Assembly (NCBI RefSeq): GCF_018613325.1 | Contig: NZ_JAGGQJ010000007.1 | Coordinates: 25,947-89,946 of the forward strand | DNA: 64,000 nt | Source: Bacillus sp. ISL-34 | GTDB lineage: Bacteria > Bacillota > Bacilli > Bacillales > DSM-1321 | Direction: 5' to 3' | Shown: in pieces, positions 7,904 through 16,562 of the stretch | Position numbering within the stretch: position 1 is the first letter of the stretch | Layout: each line of letters opens with the position of its first letter | Notes under the pieces: model-generated | Seen by the model: only the letters and a program-made list of their open reading frames with translations | Databases searched by the model: none | Told to the model about the DNA's origin: nothing | Translations under genes and position numbers: made by a program

Positions 7904-9106
7904 ATGCCTCATCATCTTAATCGGATTGCTGAAGACTTGGTTAAAGCAAAGTTGAAAAATTATTGGCCGGGTTTTGAACTTGTTGCGTATGCATTATATG
8001 ATAAGAGCAATGTTTATCTATTCAATCATCCTAAATTAAGTAACAATTCACAATGTACATATCATACTTTAAGCTGGGATGTACAGTTTACTGGTGACAC
8101 AATCATTATGTATGAAGAATATCCCACTGCAATTGTTAATATGGATTACTATGAGGAATATGAAGATTTGTATTCAATACTGGTTCATAAAATATTTCAC
8201 GGCTATCAGTATATAAAGGATGAAAAACGGTTTCCTGATGAAATGATGGGAATCACATATCCGTTGTCAAAAGAAAATGTGGAATTACGAAATCAGGAAC
8301 GAACAAATCTTTATCGTGCCTTGTTGGAAAATAACATAATTAAGAAGAAACAATACCTTAATGCTTTCATTGTCCTAAGGGAAAAAAGAGCAGCCATGAT
8401 TGAAGAGTACCTAACATATGAGAAATTGATTGAAACCATTGAGGGACCTGCGTGGTATGTCGAATTGAGGGCTTACTCGGAAAAAAGCCCGCTTGGTTAC
8501 CATTCAGTTTTAAAAAAGTATGCACAACAACTAATAAACAAATATGAATCTACTTCTAGTATTAGAAGAAGTTGTTATAGTTCCGGTTTGCTTATGTGTT
8601 TGTTACTGGAGGAGCTTTCACCAGGCTGGATGGAATGTTTTTTTGATAGAGAAGATATATTATATGACCTATTAAAACAGCAGTCCTGTGATTATATGGA
8701 TTATTCAATAGCTGATGTGCAAATAAGTTCTGAAACAGAGGAAGTCATTAATTTTGCTATAGAAAAGAGAATTAAAGCATTTAATGAGTTTAATAAACAA
8801 GCAGGTATTCATCTATATATTGAAGGGGAAATAACTGCTGTATCCTTTGACCCGATGAATATCATCCCATTAGAAGATAGACTGTTACATAAGAGCTTTA
8901 TAAAAGTAAGAATGAACAATCAAGATTTTCTTATTCAACAACAGGTTATTGACCATGTCGATGATGGAGTTCAAAACATAAATAAATTACACCTTATATT
9001 AGAGAATAAACCCATTGAAAACATTGATTCGCTTACAATTGATGGTGTTGGAGAAATAAAGGGAAGATATAAGAAGCAAGAAAATATCTTGCATATACTT
9101 ATTTAA
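7904..9106 (+). CDS. uncharacterised protein with degenerate HxxxH metallopeptidase motif
   Basis: 400 residues, soluble, no signal peptide. ATG 7904 follows GGAGGGG by 9 nt; earlier in-frame starts lack a ribosome site and fall in the previous terminator. Residues 91-101 read YSILVHKIFHGYQ, which has the setting of a zincin helix (hydrophobic-H-E-x-x-H), but Lys96 replaces the catalytic Glu. An EGPAWYVELRA stretch at about 180 resembles the third-ligand helix of gluzincins. The C-terminal 100 residues are probably a small beta domain. It may be an inactive relative of a metallopeptidase. I do not recognise a named family. Confidence 0.7.
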   Translation: MPHHLNRIAEDLVKAKLKNYWPGFELVAYALYDKSNVYLFNHPKLSNNSQCTYHTLSWDVQFTGDTIIMYEEYPTAIVNMDYYEEYEDLYSILVHKIFHGYQYIKDEKRFPDEMMGITYPLSKENVELRNQERTNLYRALLENNIIKKKQYLNAFIVLREKRAAMIEEYLTYEKLIETIEGPAWYVELRAYSEKSPLGYHSVLKKYAQQLINKYESTSSIRRSCYSSGLLMCLLLEELSPGWMECFFDREDILYDLLKQQSCDYMDYSIADVQISSETEEVINFAIEKRIKAFNEFNKQAGIHLYIEGEITAVSFDPMNIIPLEDRLLHKSFIKVRMNNQDFLIQQQVIDHVDDGVQNINKLHLILENKPIENIDSLTIDGVGEIKGRYKKQENILHILI

Positions 9107-9198
9107 AATGAATTTTATCTTAACTTGGGTTTCAATCATCATTCCCGTATTATTTTTTGCACCAAGAATTTTGGCTGAATTGAATGTTCAGCCCATGA

Positions 9199-9246
9199 AA
9201 AAAAAAACATCGAACCTCCCATGACAGGAAGTCCGATGCTTTTTTA
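9199..9246 (-). terminator. tcyP: terminator of tcyP
   Basis: On the minus strand GCATCGGACTTCCTG pairs with GGGAGGTTCGATGT and is followed by nine Ts. A-rich on the other side, so it may also stop transcription from the left. Confidence 0.75.
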
Positions 9247-9248
9247 TT

Positions 9249-10637
9249 TTACATTTCTGCTTCAATTTTCAAAGATGATTCTTCGCTGAATTGTTCTTTA
9301 TCCAGGTCACCAGTTATTTTACTTGTCAGAATACCGGAAGTCATGCTACCGCTGACATTCACAGCTGTTCTTCCCATATCGATCAATGGCTCGACGGAAA
9401 TCAAAATACCAGCCAAAGCGATTGGCAAGTTCATTGCAGATAATACTAGAATGGCAGCGAATGTTGCTCCTCCACCTACACCTGCAACCCCGAAAGAGCT
9501 AATGGCCACGACGGCAATCAACATGGCTATAAAGGAAGGCGATAGTGGGTCGATTCCTACCGTTGGAGCGATCATGACCGCTAACATGGCCGGATAGATG
9601 CCGGCACAGCCATTTTGACCGATCGACAAGCCGAAGGATCCGGCAAAGTTGGCAATTCCTTCGGACACCCCTAGTTGTTTCTGTGTTTGGATGTTCAATG
9701 GAAGTGCTCCTGCACTTGTTCTCGAAGTGAAGGCAAACGATAATACCGGGAAAGCTTTTCTCAAATATACGATTGGATTCAATCCTGAAATCGTCAGCAA
9801 TAACAAATGGATGAGGAACATGACAATCAGGGCGACATAAGAGGCACCGACGAATTTCCCCAATTTCAGGATGGCATCCAAATCACTCGTAGCTACTGTC
9901 TTCGTCATGATCGCCAAGATTCCGTATGGTGTTAAACGAAGGATCAATGTGACTACGCGCATGGTGATGCTGTGCAATGTATCTACTATTTTAGCAAAAA
10001 ATTCAGCTTGTTCAGGCTGCTTCCTTTTGACCCCTAAATAGGCAATCCCAAGAAATGCGGCAAAAATCACAACTGAAATGGTTGATGTCGGTCGTGCTCC
10101 CGTTAAATCAAGGAACGGATTGGACGGAATCAATTCAAGGATTTGCTGCGGCATCGTTTTATCCTGAATCGTACCGTAAGTTTCCGTTATTTCATCCCCG
10201 CGGCTTAACTCTGCATCCCCTTGGTCAATTTGAACGGCTTCCAAATTGAACACAGTTGCCGAGGTGATCCCGACGGCTGCTGCAATCGCAGTCGTTCCAA
10301 GCAGGATTCCGATGATCAGGACACTGATCTTTCCGATATTGCTGGTTAGTTTCAATCTTGTAAATGCTGATAAGATCGAAATGAAGACAAGCGGCATAAC
10401 GATCATTTGCAGGAACTTGACATAGCCTGAACCTACAATGTTAAACCAATCGACCGATTTAACGATCGCTTCTGACTGAGGTTCATAGAAATACTGCAAA
10501 AGAAGTCCGAATACAATCCCTAAACCAAGTCCAGTAAAGACCCTTTTTGTAAAGGAAACATGCTTCTTATTCATGTAAAATAAAACGCCTAAAAGAACGA
10601 GCATTATGGCAAGATTTAAAAACACATAACCAATCAT
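9249..10637 (-). CDS. tcyP: L-cystine:cation symporter TcyP (DAACS family)
   Basis: 462 residues, as expected for TcyP (about 463). Dicarboxylate/amino acid:cation symporter fold with eight transmembrane helices and two re-entrant hairpins. Visible signatures are SAGALPLNIQTQKQLGVSEG (hairpin 1, serine-rich) and the glycine-rich GVAGVGGGATFAAILVLSAM (hairpin 2). It imports cystine, a sulfur source, with a cation. In B. subtilis the gene is repressed by CymR; no operator was assigned here. The start MIGYVFLNLAI has AGGAGGAAT just upstream. Single gene. Confidence 0.92.
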   Translation of the reverse strand: MIGYVFLNLAIMLVLLGVLFYMNKKHVSFTKRVFTGLGLGIVFGLLLQYFYEPQSEAIVKSVDWFNIVGSGYVKFLQMIVMPLVFISILSAFTRLKLTSNIGKISVLIIGILLGTTAIAAAVGITSATVFNLEAVQIDQGDAELSRGDEITETYGTIQDKTMPQQILELIPSNPFLDLTGARPTSTISVVIFAAFLGIAYLGVKRKQPEQAEFFAKIVDTLHSITMRVVTLILRLTPYGILAIMTKTVATSDLDAILKLGKFVGASYVALIVMFLIHLLLLTISGLNPIVYLRKAFPVLSFAFTSRTSAGALPLNIQTQKQLGVSEGIANFAGSFGLSIGQNGCAGIYPAMLAVMIAPTVGIDPLSPSFIAMLIAVVAISSFGVAGVGGGATFAAILVLSAMNLPIALAGILISVEPLIDMGRTAVNVSGSMTSGILTSKITGDLDKEQFSEESSLKIEAEM

Positions 10638-10870
10638 ATATATTCCTCCTAATTCCGATTAACCAAATGAGAATAATAAATATCTGATGATTATGATACA
10701 TCATCCGTTGATTTTTTACCAGAAGAAAATAATTTATTTTTGACTTTTGAAGGAATTCATGTATTTATCTCTATTCATGGACTGAATAAGAAGTCACAAA
10801 AAAGAGATATACATGAACCTTTCTCCACTCTGGGATCTAGGGTTCAGTATACCTCTTGAAGGTAATATTG

Positions 10871-12010
10871 TTATTTCTTCAAATCAATCACGATATCATC
10901 CAATACCAACTCTTTTGGAGCACTACTCGGTTTTGTTGGGAAAGATGACACCTTTTCTTCACCATCTTCCGTTATGGTTACTTCTCCGTGGTTCTCTGAA
11001 GTGAAATTACGTAATGTTACATGTGGTGTCGCAATCAGTTTCGTAGCGTTTGGATCGATTTTTTGAAATGTTTTGCTGAAGTTCAAATTATAAGAATCGA
11101 TACCGCTTCCTCCGTTACCTTGACCAGCATACACATTTCCTAAGTCATCTTTAATGGACAACTCCACATAGGCTTCATGCCATTTGTTTTTAACTGAGTC
11201 GGACACTTCTTGATGATAATCAACCACAAAGGACATTGGCGAGATCGATAGTTTTTCGACGGATACTTTTACACCATGTTGATTCACACTTTTATTGATG
11301 ACCTTCTCGTTACTTTCAATTGCCTTTAGAGAGAAGGCAAAGTCCCAATTTCCTTTTATCTCTTTATCCATGTCGGTAATACTAATGCTGTTTATATTCC
11401 AGTCTATATTTACCTTTTCTACTTTAAGATCTTCTAAGTTACTAACCGTTAATAAGCCTACATATTTTTTATCAGCTACTTTTGAAATTCCATCCGATCC
11501 TCCTTGTGCTTTCATTTCTTTTATATTCGGGCTGGGAACATAGAATGATCCGTCACCCAAATCTTCTTCGCTTTCAATAGTATAAGTGATGGTTACCGTT
11601 TTTCCGTCATAAATGGCGTCATTTATCGTGAAAGTAAGTCCATTGCTTTCTTCGGTAAAGCCAATTTCGTTAGAGTAGGCCTTATAATCACTATAAAGAC
11701 CCTTTCCATTATTCTTGATATCCTCGGAGAGACCTGAGTTTTCATTACTAAAATAGCTGAAAATATCTCCCATCGAAGGAATGCTTTTAGCAGAAGCCGT
11801 GAACGATAAACCAATCGTTGCGGTGGATAACCCGAATATAATCGAAGCAGCCAGAACATTCTTTTGCCAACGTTTCATTTTTTTCTTCTTGCTTATTGAT
11901 TTTTTTAGGGACCTTTTGACTTTAGCTTTTTCTAGTTCGGATACTTCCATTTCCTTAAATTCAGTTTCGTCTATGTCTATATCATTTAATAATTCATAAA
12001 TATCCTTCAT
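10871..12010 (-). CDS. DUF4179 anti-sigma factor (membrane-anchored)
   Basis: 379 residues. The N-terminal 55 are charged and cytoplasmic, very rich in Lys (SISKKKKMKRWQK). One membrane helix follows (about 49-73, VLAASIIFGLSTATIGLSFT), then an extracellular DUF4179 domain of beta-rich sequence. The gene overlaps the upstream ECF sigma gene by 4 bases (ATGA), so the two are translationally coupled. This arrangement is standard for a sigma factor and its membrane anti-sigma factor, which would hold the sigma factor inactive until an envelope signal arrives. The signal is unknown. An inverted repeat (TTCATGTAT ... ATACATGAA) at about 10757-10817 lies downstream. Confidence 0.85.
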   Translation of the reverse strand: MKDIYELLNDIDIDETEFKEMEVSELEKAKVKRSLKKSISKKKKMKRWQKNVLAASIIFGLSTATIGLSFTASAKSIPSMGDIFSYFSNENSGLSEDIKNNGKGLYSDYKAYSNEIGFTEESNGLTFTINDAIYDGKTVTITYTIESEEDLGDGSFYVPSPNIKEMKAQGGSDGISKVADKKYVGLLTVSNLEDLKVEKVNIDWNINSISITDMDKEIKGNWDFAFSLKAIESNEKVINKSVNQHGVKVSVEKLSISPMSFVVDYHQEVSDSVKNKWHEAYVELSIKDDLGNVYAGQGNGGSGIDSYNLNFSKTFQKIDPNATKLIATPHVTLRNFTSENHGEVTITEDGEEKVSSFPTKPSSAPKELVLDDIVIDLKK

Positions 12011-12573
12011 ACGACACTGCCTCCTAACTTAAGATTCGTAGCTTTTTGACTTAGCTTCTTTTTTCCCCTATAAATTCGATTATCTATTGATGCTTTGGTC
12101 AACCCAAGTTTTATCGAAATATCCTCATTTTTTATACCAAGAAAGTACTTCATGATAAAAATATCCCGATCTACAGGCTCTAAAAGGTCAATTAACTGAA
12201 GTAGTTCTTTTCTGTCCTCCAGTATAATTAGTTCGTCTTCTGCAGATTTTTCTGTATCTACTTCTGTGTAACCTGATGTAAGCTCCATTTTCTTCATGGC
12301 TTTTCGGTAATAATCAATCGCTTTAAACTTAGCGATCGCACAAATCCATTTTCTGAAATCTGATGTATCCCCATGGAACTTTTTTGAATTGTTCCAGATT
12401 GAAAGAAAGATATCATTGATGCATTCTTCCATGACACCGTCGTTCCTAAGAGGAGAGAGAACCTTATATGTAACCCCCTTGATTAGTGGCAAATAGGTAT
12501 CCACTATAAATTCCAATGCGTCTTCTTCTTGGCGTTGCAACCGCTCGATAAAATTTATATCAGTAGACTTCAT
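12007..12573 (-). CDS. ECF RNA polymerase sigma factor
   Basis: 188 residues with region 2 at about 12-85 (EEDALEFIVDTYLPLIKGVTYKV ... FRKWICAIAKFKAIDYYRK) and region 4 at about 115-178 (LLEPVDRDIFIMKYFLGIKNEDISIKLGLTKASIDNRIYRGKKKL, a clear HTH). A sigma-70 family extracytoplasmic-function factor. It is the first gene of a two-gene operon with its anti-sigma factor and is expected to drive its own promoter, though no confident -35/-10 pair was found. A 16-bp palindrome lies just upstream. Confidence 0.9.
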   Translation of the reverse strand: MKSTDINFIERLQRQEEDALEFIVDTYLPLIKGVTYKVLSPLRNDGVMEECINDIFLSIWNNSKKFHGDTSDFRKWICAIAKFKAIDYYRKAMKKMELTSGYTEVDTEKSAEDELIILEDRKELLQLIDLLEPVDRDIFIMKYFLGIKNEDISIKLGLTKASIDNRIYRGKKKLSQKATNLKLGGSVV

Positions 12574-12934
12574 GACATGATTCCCCTTGTTTTTTTGTAA
12601 AAGCTTTTACACTTAATACAACGTGTGTAAAAAGATTTATTCTCAACTAATTTTGGGTTTTTATAGAAATTAGTGGGTATGATGGTTCCATTCGCACTTG
12701 GAATGATACGGTATTGAGGGTATCAAATTTTATCAGTATGCGACAGTGTTATCCATATAAACGGTTTGTTGGCAAAAATCGAACGATTAAAAATAGATTC
12801 CTTAACAAAAACACTTGATTGCTGCTAAAGACTGTTGAATGAAGAAATATTCATCAGGAAGGATAAGCCCTTGGTTTTCTTGAATGATATATCAGGCGGT
12901 ATATGCTTAGCGTTTTTTTTGAAAGGGTGAAGGA
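12574..12934. promoter_or_regulatory. upstream region of the ECF operon with 16-bp palindrome
   Basis: TGTAAAAGCTTTTACA (12596-12611) is a perfect palindrome 23 bases before the sigma gene start. A partly related half (TGTGTAAAAAG) lies at about 12624-12634. It may be an operator for the operon. The remaining 300 bases up to the GNAT remnant carry no gene that I can support. Confidence 0.5.
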
Positions 12935-12937
12935 ATG

Positions 12938-13445
12938 ATGGATATATATTGACAGGCTTAATGAACAGGATGCACAAGCGTTATTTGCATTTGAATGCAA
13001 TAATAGAAGGTTTTTCGAGCAAACGGTCCCAGGCCGGGGAGATGATTATTATAGCTTTGGAACGTTTGAGATCAGGCATAAGGAATTATTAAAAGAACAA
13101 GAAGATGCTATCTCCTCTTTTTATTTGATTAAGGATGGTTCAGGCATTTTCGTCGGCAGGATCAATCTTGTGGATATTGACCCCATTAATGGTACGGCTT
13201 CTGTCGGCTATAGAATCGGTGAAGCGTTTACGCAAAAAGGGATTGCGAATGAAGCTTTAAGGCTTTTGGTGACTCTGGCGCCGGAATTGAATGTGACTCA
13301 AATACATGCCAAAACGACAATCGACAATATTGCCTCCCAAAAGGTATTGGTGAAAAACGGTTTTGAACGGATTTCGATTAATGAGGAAAATAGTGCGGAT
13401 ACGGGTCAAAAGCTAATATTCTACCATTATAGTAAGAACTTATAA
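12938..13445 (+). pseudogene. GNAT acetyltransferase, frameshifted at codon 5 in an (AT)n run
   Basis: From 12951 to the stop at 13445 there is a continuous GNAT domain of 164 residues (DRLNEQDAQALFAFECNN ... VGYRIGEAFTQKGIANEALRLLV, the acetyl-CoA loop region, about 90-115). No start codon precedes it in frame: TGA lies just upstream. In the next frame, however, ATG-GAT-ATA-TAT follows a ribosome site (AAGGGTGAAGGA) and runs directly into TGA. Adding one AT unit to the ATATATAT run at 12942-12949 would give an uninterrupted start MDIYIDRLNEQD. So the gene is either inactivated, phase-variable by slippage, or started at an unusual ATT (12948). Enzyme type: RimJ/RimL-like N-acetyltransferase. 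Confidence 0.75.
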
Positions 13446-13576
13446 ATCCATTTTCTTCTATTAATATACCGCATAAATTGCAAAGGATGTAAGAGATATA
13501 GCAATGAAGAAATAATCGCGAGATAGTTTCCCGACAAAAGAGTTCATTTACTTAAACGGAAAAAGGAGAATGTAAT

Positions 13577-14047
13577 ATGATAGAAGGTTTATATGAAGCC
13601 CATTTACCCGTCAAGGACCTGGCCATCTCAATGGATTTTTATAAGAAAATAGGCTTGAAACTAGCTTGGAGGGATGAAGATACGGCCTTCTTTTGGATGG
13701 AGGAAAACAAAAGCTGGGTAGGCTTGTGGGAAGGGAAGGAATATCAAACTACATACCACCCTTCACTAAGGCATATCGCATTTCGGGTAACTTATGATAA
13801 TATGAAAAATGCATTAACTTGGCTCCAATCTCTAAAAATTGAAGTCGTCCCTTTTGGAAAAAGGACAACGATTGAACCTTTTGTGCGTCCGAACCAAGGA
13901 AACGCTTCCGTCTATTTCAATGATCCTGATGGCAATAGTCTGGAACTTATGTGTTCGGTAAAAGTCCCTGATGCATATAAGCATATGAACGAAAAACTTT
14001 CACTTGAAGAATGGGAAGAACTATTAACTCAATACGGAAAGGCTTAG
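13577..14047 (+). CDS. VOC-family (glyoxalase/dioxygenase superfamily) protein
   Basis: 156 residues with the two beta-alpha-beta-beta-beta modules of a vicinal-oxygen-chelate protein. Likely metal ligands are His9 (YEAHLPV), His around 64 (RHIAFRV) and Glu around 123 (DGNSLELM). The NDPDGNSLELMC signature is typical. The family includes glyoxalases, fosfomycin thiol transferases and bleomycin-binding proteins; the substrate cannot be assigned. AAAGGAG precedes the ATG. The next gene, a sensor kinase, follows by 7 bases, but no functional link is evident. Confidence 0.85.
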   Translation: MIEGLYEAHLPVKDLAISMDFYKKIGLKLAWRDEDTAFFWMEENKSWVGLWEGKEYQTTYHPSLRHIAFRVTYDNMKNALTWLQSLKIEVVPFGKRTTIEPFVRPNQGNASVYFNDPDGNSLELMCSVKVPDAYKHMNEKLSLEEWEELLTQYGKA

Positions 14048-14054
14048 AGCATAA

Positions 14055-15665
14055 ATGCGGATGTTTAAAATTAGAGTGAACTTATTAACTCAAATAACAT
14101 TACTTATCATATTCGTTGTTTTTATCAGTACCTTGCTTGTGAGCATTCTATTCTCTACACTGCTCGAAGACATCGTCGAAAAAAATATGGGAAAGCAAGC
14201 AATGACGGTGGCAAAATTAGCGGCTCAAAATCCAACCATCATCCAGGGTTTTAACGATGATCAGCCATCAGAGGTGATTCAACCCGCATCAGAAATGATT
14301 CGTAAAACAACGGGTGCCGATTATGTAACCATTGCGAACGATAAAGGACTTCGCTACTCTCATCCTAATCCAGACTATATTGGGAAGCCTACGGCTACTA
14401 GTAATGATGCAGTACTCAATGAACACAAATCAATTATTTATGAAGGAAATGGGATATCGGGTCCAGCGATTAAAGCTAAGGCGCCCATCTGGAATGATAA
14501 AGGCGAAGTTATCGGTGTTTCATCTGTAGGGTTTTTGGTAGAGAATGTGCAAGATCAACTATCCAATTATAAAATGAAGATCATTCATTTGTCACTTATC
14601 CCAATCGGTGTAGGAATCGTATGGGCAATATTTATAGCACGACGCTTAAAAAAGCTTATTTTAGGTTTGGAGCCGGAGGAAATTTCTTTTCTTTTTCAAG
14701 AAAGGGAAGCGACACTTGATGCCATCCGATATGCTACCATTACGATCAATATAGAAAAACAGGTTACTTCCATGAATAAAAGAGCACGTGAATTGTTTCA
14801 TGATCATCAGCTTATGGTGGGAAAGCGGGTTGTGAATGAGCATTTAGTACAACTTATCAAAATGGTAATCAGCACAAAGGAGGGGCAGTTCAATCGTAAG
14901 TTACTTTTAGGCCAACAGCTATACATTTTGGATTTATCCCCAATTCTAAATCATAATGACGTCAGGGGCATCGTTTTAACAATAAGAACAGTATCCGAAA
15001 TTGAACAATTAACAGATGAATTTTCAGAAATCAAGGCCTTTTCAGAAAATATGCGGGCACAAAACCATGAGTTTTTAAATAAATTAAATACCATTTATGG
15101 ATTACTTAGTTTAAAACAATATGATAGGGCATTGAATATCATCTCTTCTGAAGTGAGGGAGAGGCAAGATATCATTTCGTTTCTTATGTCATCTGTTAAA
15201 GATCCGTTAATCGCCGCCTGTTTACTTGGAAAGATAAACCGTTCAAAAGAATTGCAGGTTATATTAGAAATAGAACAGGAAAGCAATTTAAACAGTTCAT
15301 TAAAGCCTGAGGATTCCCATCACTTGGTTTCCGTTATTGGTAATGTCATCGATAATGCGATGGAGGCAGCACGGCATAAAAACAAAAATGAGGGAAAGGT
15401 CAAAGTTTCGTTTACGGATTTAGGAAACGAAATTATATTTGATATCGAGGATAACGGTCCAGGTATCCCTCATGCAATGGAAGATATTATTTTTATAGAT
15501 GGTTATACGACTAAAAATGGGGATAATCATGGGATCGGCTTGGCCATTGTAAAAAACTCCATTGGTCTTTTAGGTGGTGAAATTTATATTGATCACAGTT
15601 ATTTGGGCGGAGCAAGATTTACTATCGTCTTCCCGAAGGATTTAAAAGCTGAAAAGGAGGCGTAA
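14055..15665 (+). CDS. CitS/DcuS-type sensor histidine kinase (copy 1)
   Basis: 536 residues. TM1 about 10-33, an extracytoplasmic single-CACHE domain (about 34-170, with YVTIANDKGLRYSHPNPDYIGK, the typical carboxylate-binding motif), TM2 about 172-195, a PAS domain (about 215-320), the phosphoacceptor helix with His338 (MRAQNHEFLNKL) and an HATPase domain (N box IGNVIDNAMEAA, G boxes DNGPGIP and GIGLAIV). This is the citrate/malate sensor family (COG3290). It is followed at 2 bases by its response regulator and then by a CitMHS transporter, so it probably senses external citrate or a related di/tricarboxylate. A second full set lies at 28.2-32.1 kb. Confidence 0.92.
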   Translation: MRMFKIRVNLLTQITLLIIFVVFISTLLVSILFSTLLEDIVEKNMGKQAMTVAKLAAQNPTIIQGFNDDQPSEVIQPASEMIRKTTGADYVTIANDKGLRYSHPNPDYIGKPTATSNDAVLNEHKSIIYEGNGISGPAIKAKAPIWNDKGEVIGVSSVGFLVENVQDQLSNYKMKIIHLSLIPIGVGIVWAIFIARRLKKLILGLEPEEISFLFQEREATLDAIRYATITINIEKQVTSMNKRARELFHDHQLMVGKRVVNEHLVQLIKMVISTKEGQFNRKLLLGQQLYILDLSPILNHNDVRGIVLTIRTVSEIEQLTDEFSEIKAFSENMRAQNHEFLNKLNTIYGLLSLKQYDRALNIISSEVRERQDIISFLMSSVKDPLIAACLLGKINRSKELQVILEIEQESNLNSSLKPEDSHHLVSVIGNVIDNAMEAARHKNKNEGKVKVSFTDLGNEIIFDIEDNGPGIPHAMEDIIFIDGYTTKNGDNHGIGLAIVKNSIGLLGGEIYIDHSYLGGARFTIVFPKDLKAEKEA

Positions 15666-15667
15666 GA

Positions 15668-16372
15668 ATGTCCAAAGGACCGATTACAGTCGTCATTGTT
15701 GAAGATGACGAGAATGCAGTGAATATATATAAACACTTTACGAATCAACTAGATCAATTTACTGTCATTGCTACAGCCAGCACTGGCAAGCAAGCATTAA
15801 ATATATTACATGCCGCACAGCCGGACCTGATTTTATTGGATATCTTTTTACCGGATATGAATGGAATTGACCTTCTTCGGGAAATTAGAAGGGAATACCG
15901 GGGGATTGATGTAATTCTGATCACAGCCGCGAATGATACCGAAACAGTCAGTGAAGCGATTAGGGGTGGGGCTTTTGGTTACCTAATAAAACCCATCATT
16001 ATCGATAAGCTTTTAGCGACGCTCAACCAATACGACCTGACTAGACAGCAGCTGCATAATAACAACTTAGTAAATCAAGATAATGTGGATACTCTTTTTC
16101 GGACCATAAGTAACCCAATTAAAGCAAATGATGTCCACTTAAATCCTCTTCCCAAGGGAATTGACAAACATACCTTGAAAATGGTCAGAAGTAAGATTCA
16201 AAACGTCAATGGCAGTTTAAGCGCTGATGAACTTGGTCAACTCGTTGGAATTAGCTATTCGACCATGCGCAGATATCTGGAGTATTTAGTTTCCTGTAAT
16301 GAAATGGAAGTCGAGGTTTTGTATGGCAGTGTAGGTAGGCCTGAAAGAAAATACAAAATAAAACAACTATAA
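15668..16372 (+). CDS. CitT/DctR-type response regulator (copy 1)
   Basis: 234 residues. Receiver domain residues 7-122 with acidic pocket E12-D13-D14, phosphoacceptor Asp58 (LILLDIFLPD) and Lys around 107 (GYLIKPI). A C-terminal winged HTH (about 170-232, SADELGQLVGISYSTMRRYLEYLV) binds DNA. It is the partner of the kinase two bases upstream and probably activates the CitMHS gene that follows a terminator downstream. The C-terminal VLYGSVGRPERKYKI is nearly identical in the second copy, as expected for paralogues. Confidence 0.92.
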   Translation: MSKGPITVVIVEDDENAVNIYKHFTNQLDQFTVIATASTGKQALNILHAAQPDLILLDIFLPDMNGIDLLREIRREYRGIDVILITAANDTETVSEAIRGGAFGYLIKPIIIDKLLATLNQYDLTRQQLHNNNLVNQDNVDTLFRTISNPIKANDVHLNPLPKGIDKHTLKMVRSKIQNVNGSLSADELGQLVGISYSTMRRYLEYLVSCNEMEVEVLYGSVGRPERKYKIKQL

Positions 16373-16373
16373 A

Positions 16374-16418
16374 TCCCTGTTGATGAAATTTGCTTTCATC
16401 AACAGGGGTTTTTCTTTT
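16374..16418 (+). terminator. terminator of the copy-1 kinase/regulator operon
   Basis: CCCTGTTGATGAAA paired with TTTCATCAACAGGGG, then TTTTTCTTTTT. Confidence 0.9.
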
Positions 16419-16514
16419 TCAGGCGTGAAAAAAATGAATAAAACTCCATTTATAAAAAAAACTCTTATTACTTTCTTTATATGTGAATAAGGTTTATTGG
16501 ATGATAGTCTCTAA

Positions 16515-16528
16515 AGAAAGCGCTGTCA
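16515..16528 (+). promoter_or_regulatory. candidate CcpA cre site
   Basis: AGAAAGCGCTGTCA differs at two positions from the cre consensus TGWAARCGYTWNCW and sits 35 bases before the citrate transporter gene, consistent with carbon catabolite repression. Confidence 0.5.
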
Positions 16529-16562
16529 AATAAGATGGTGGAAAACAGAAGGGAGCTAGAAG

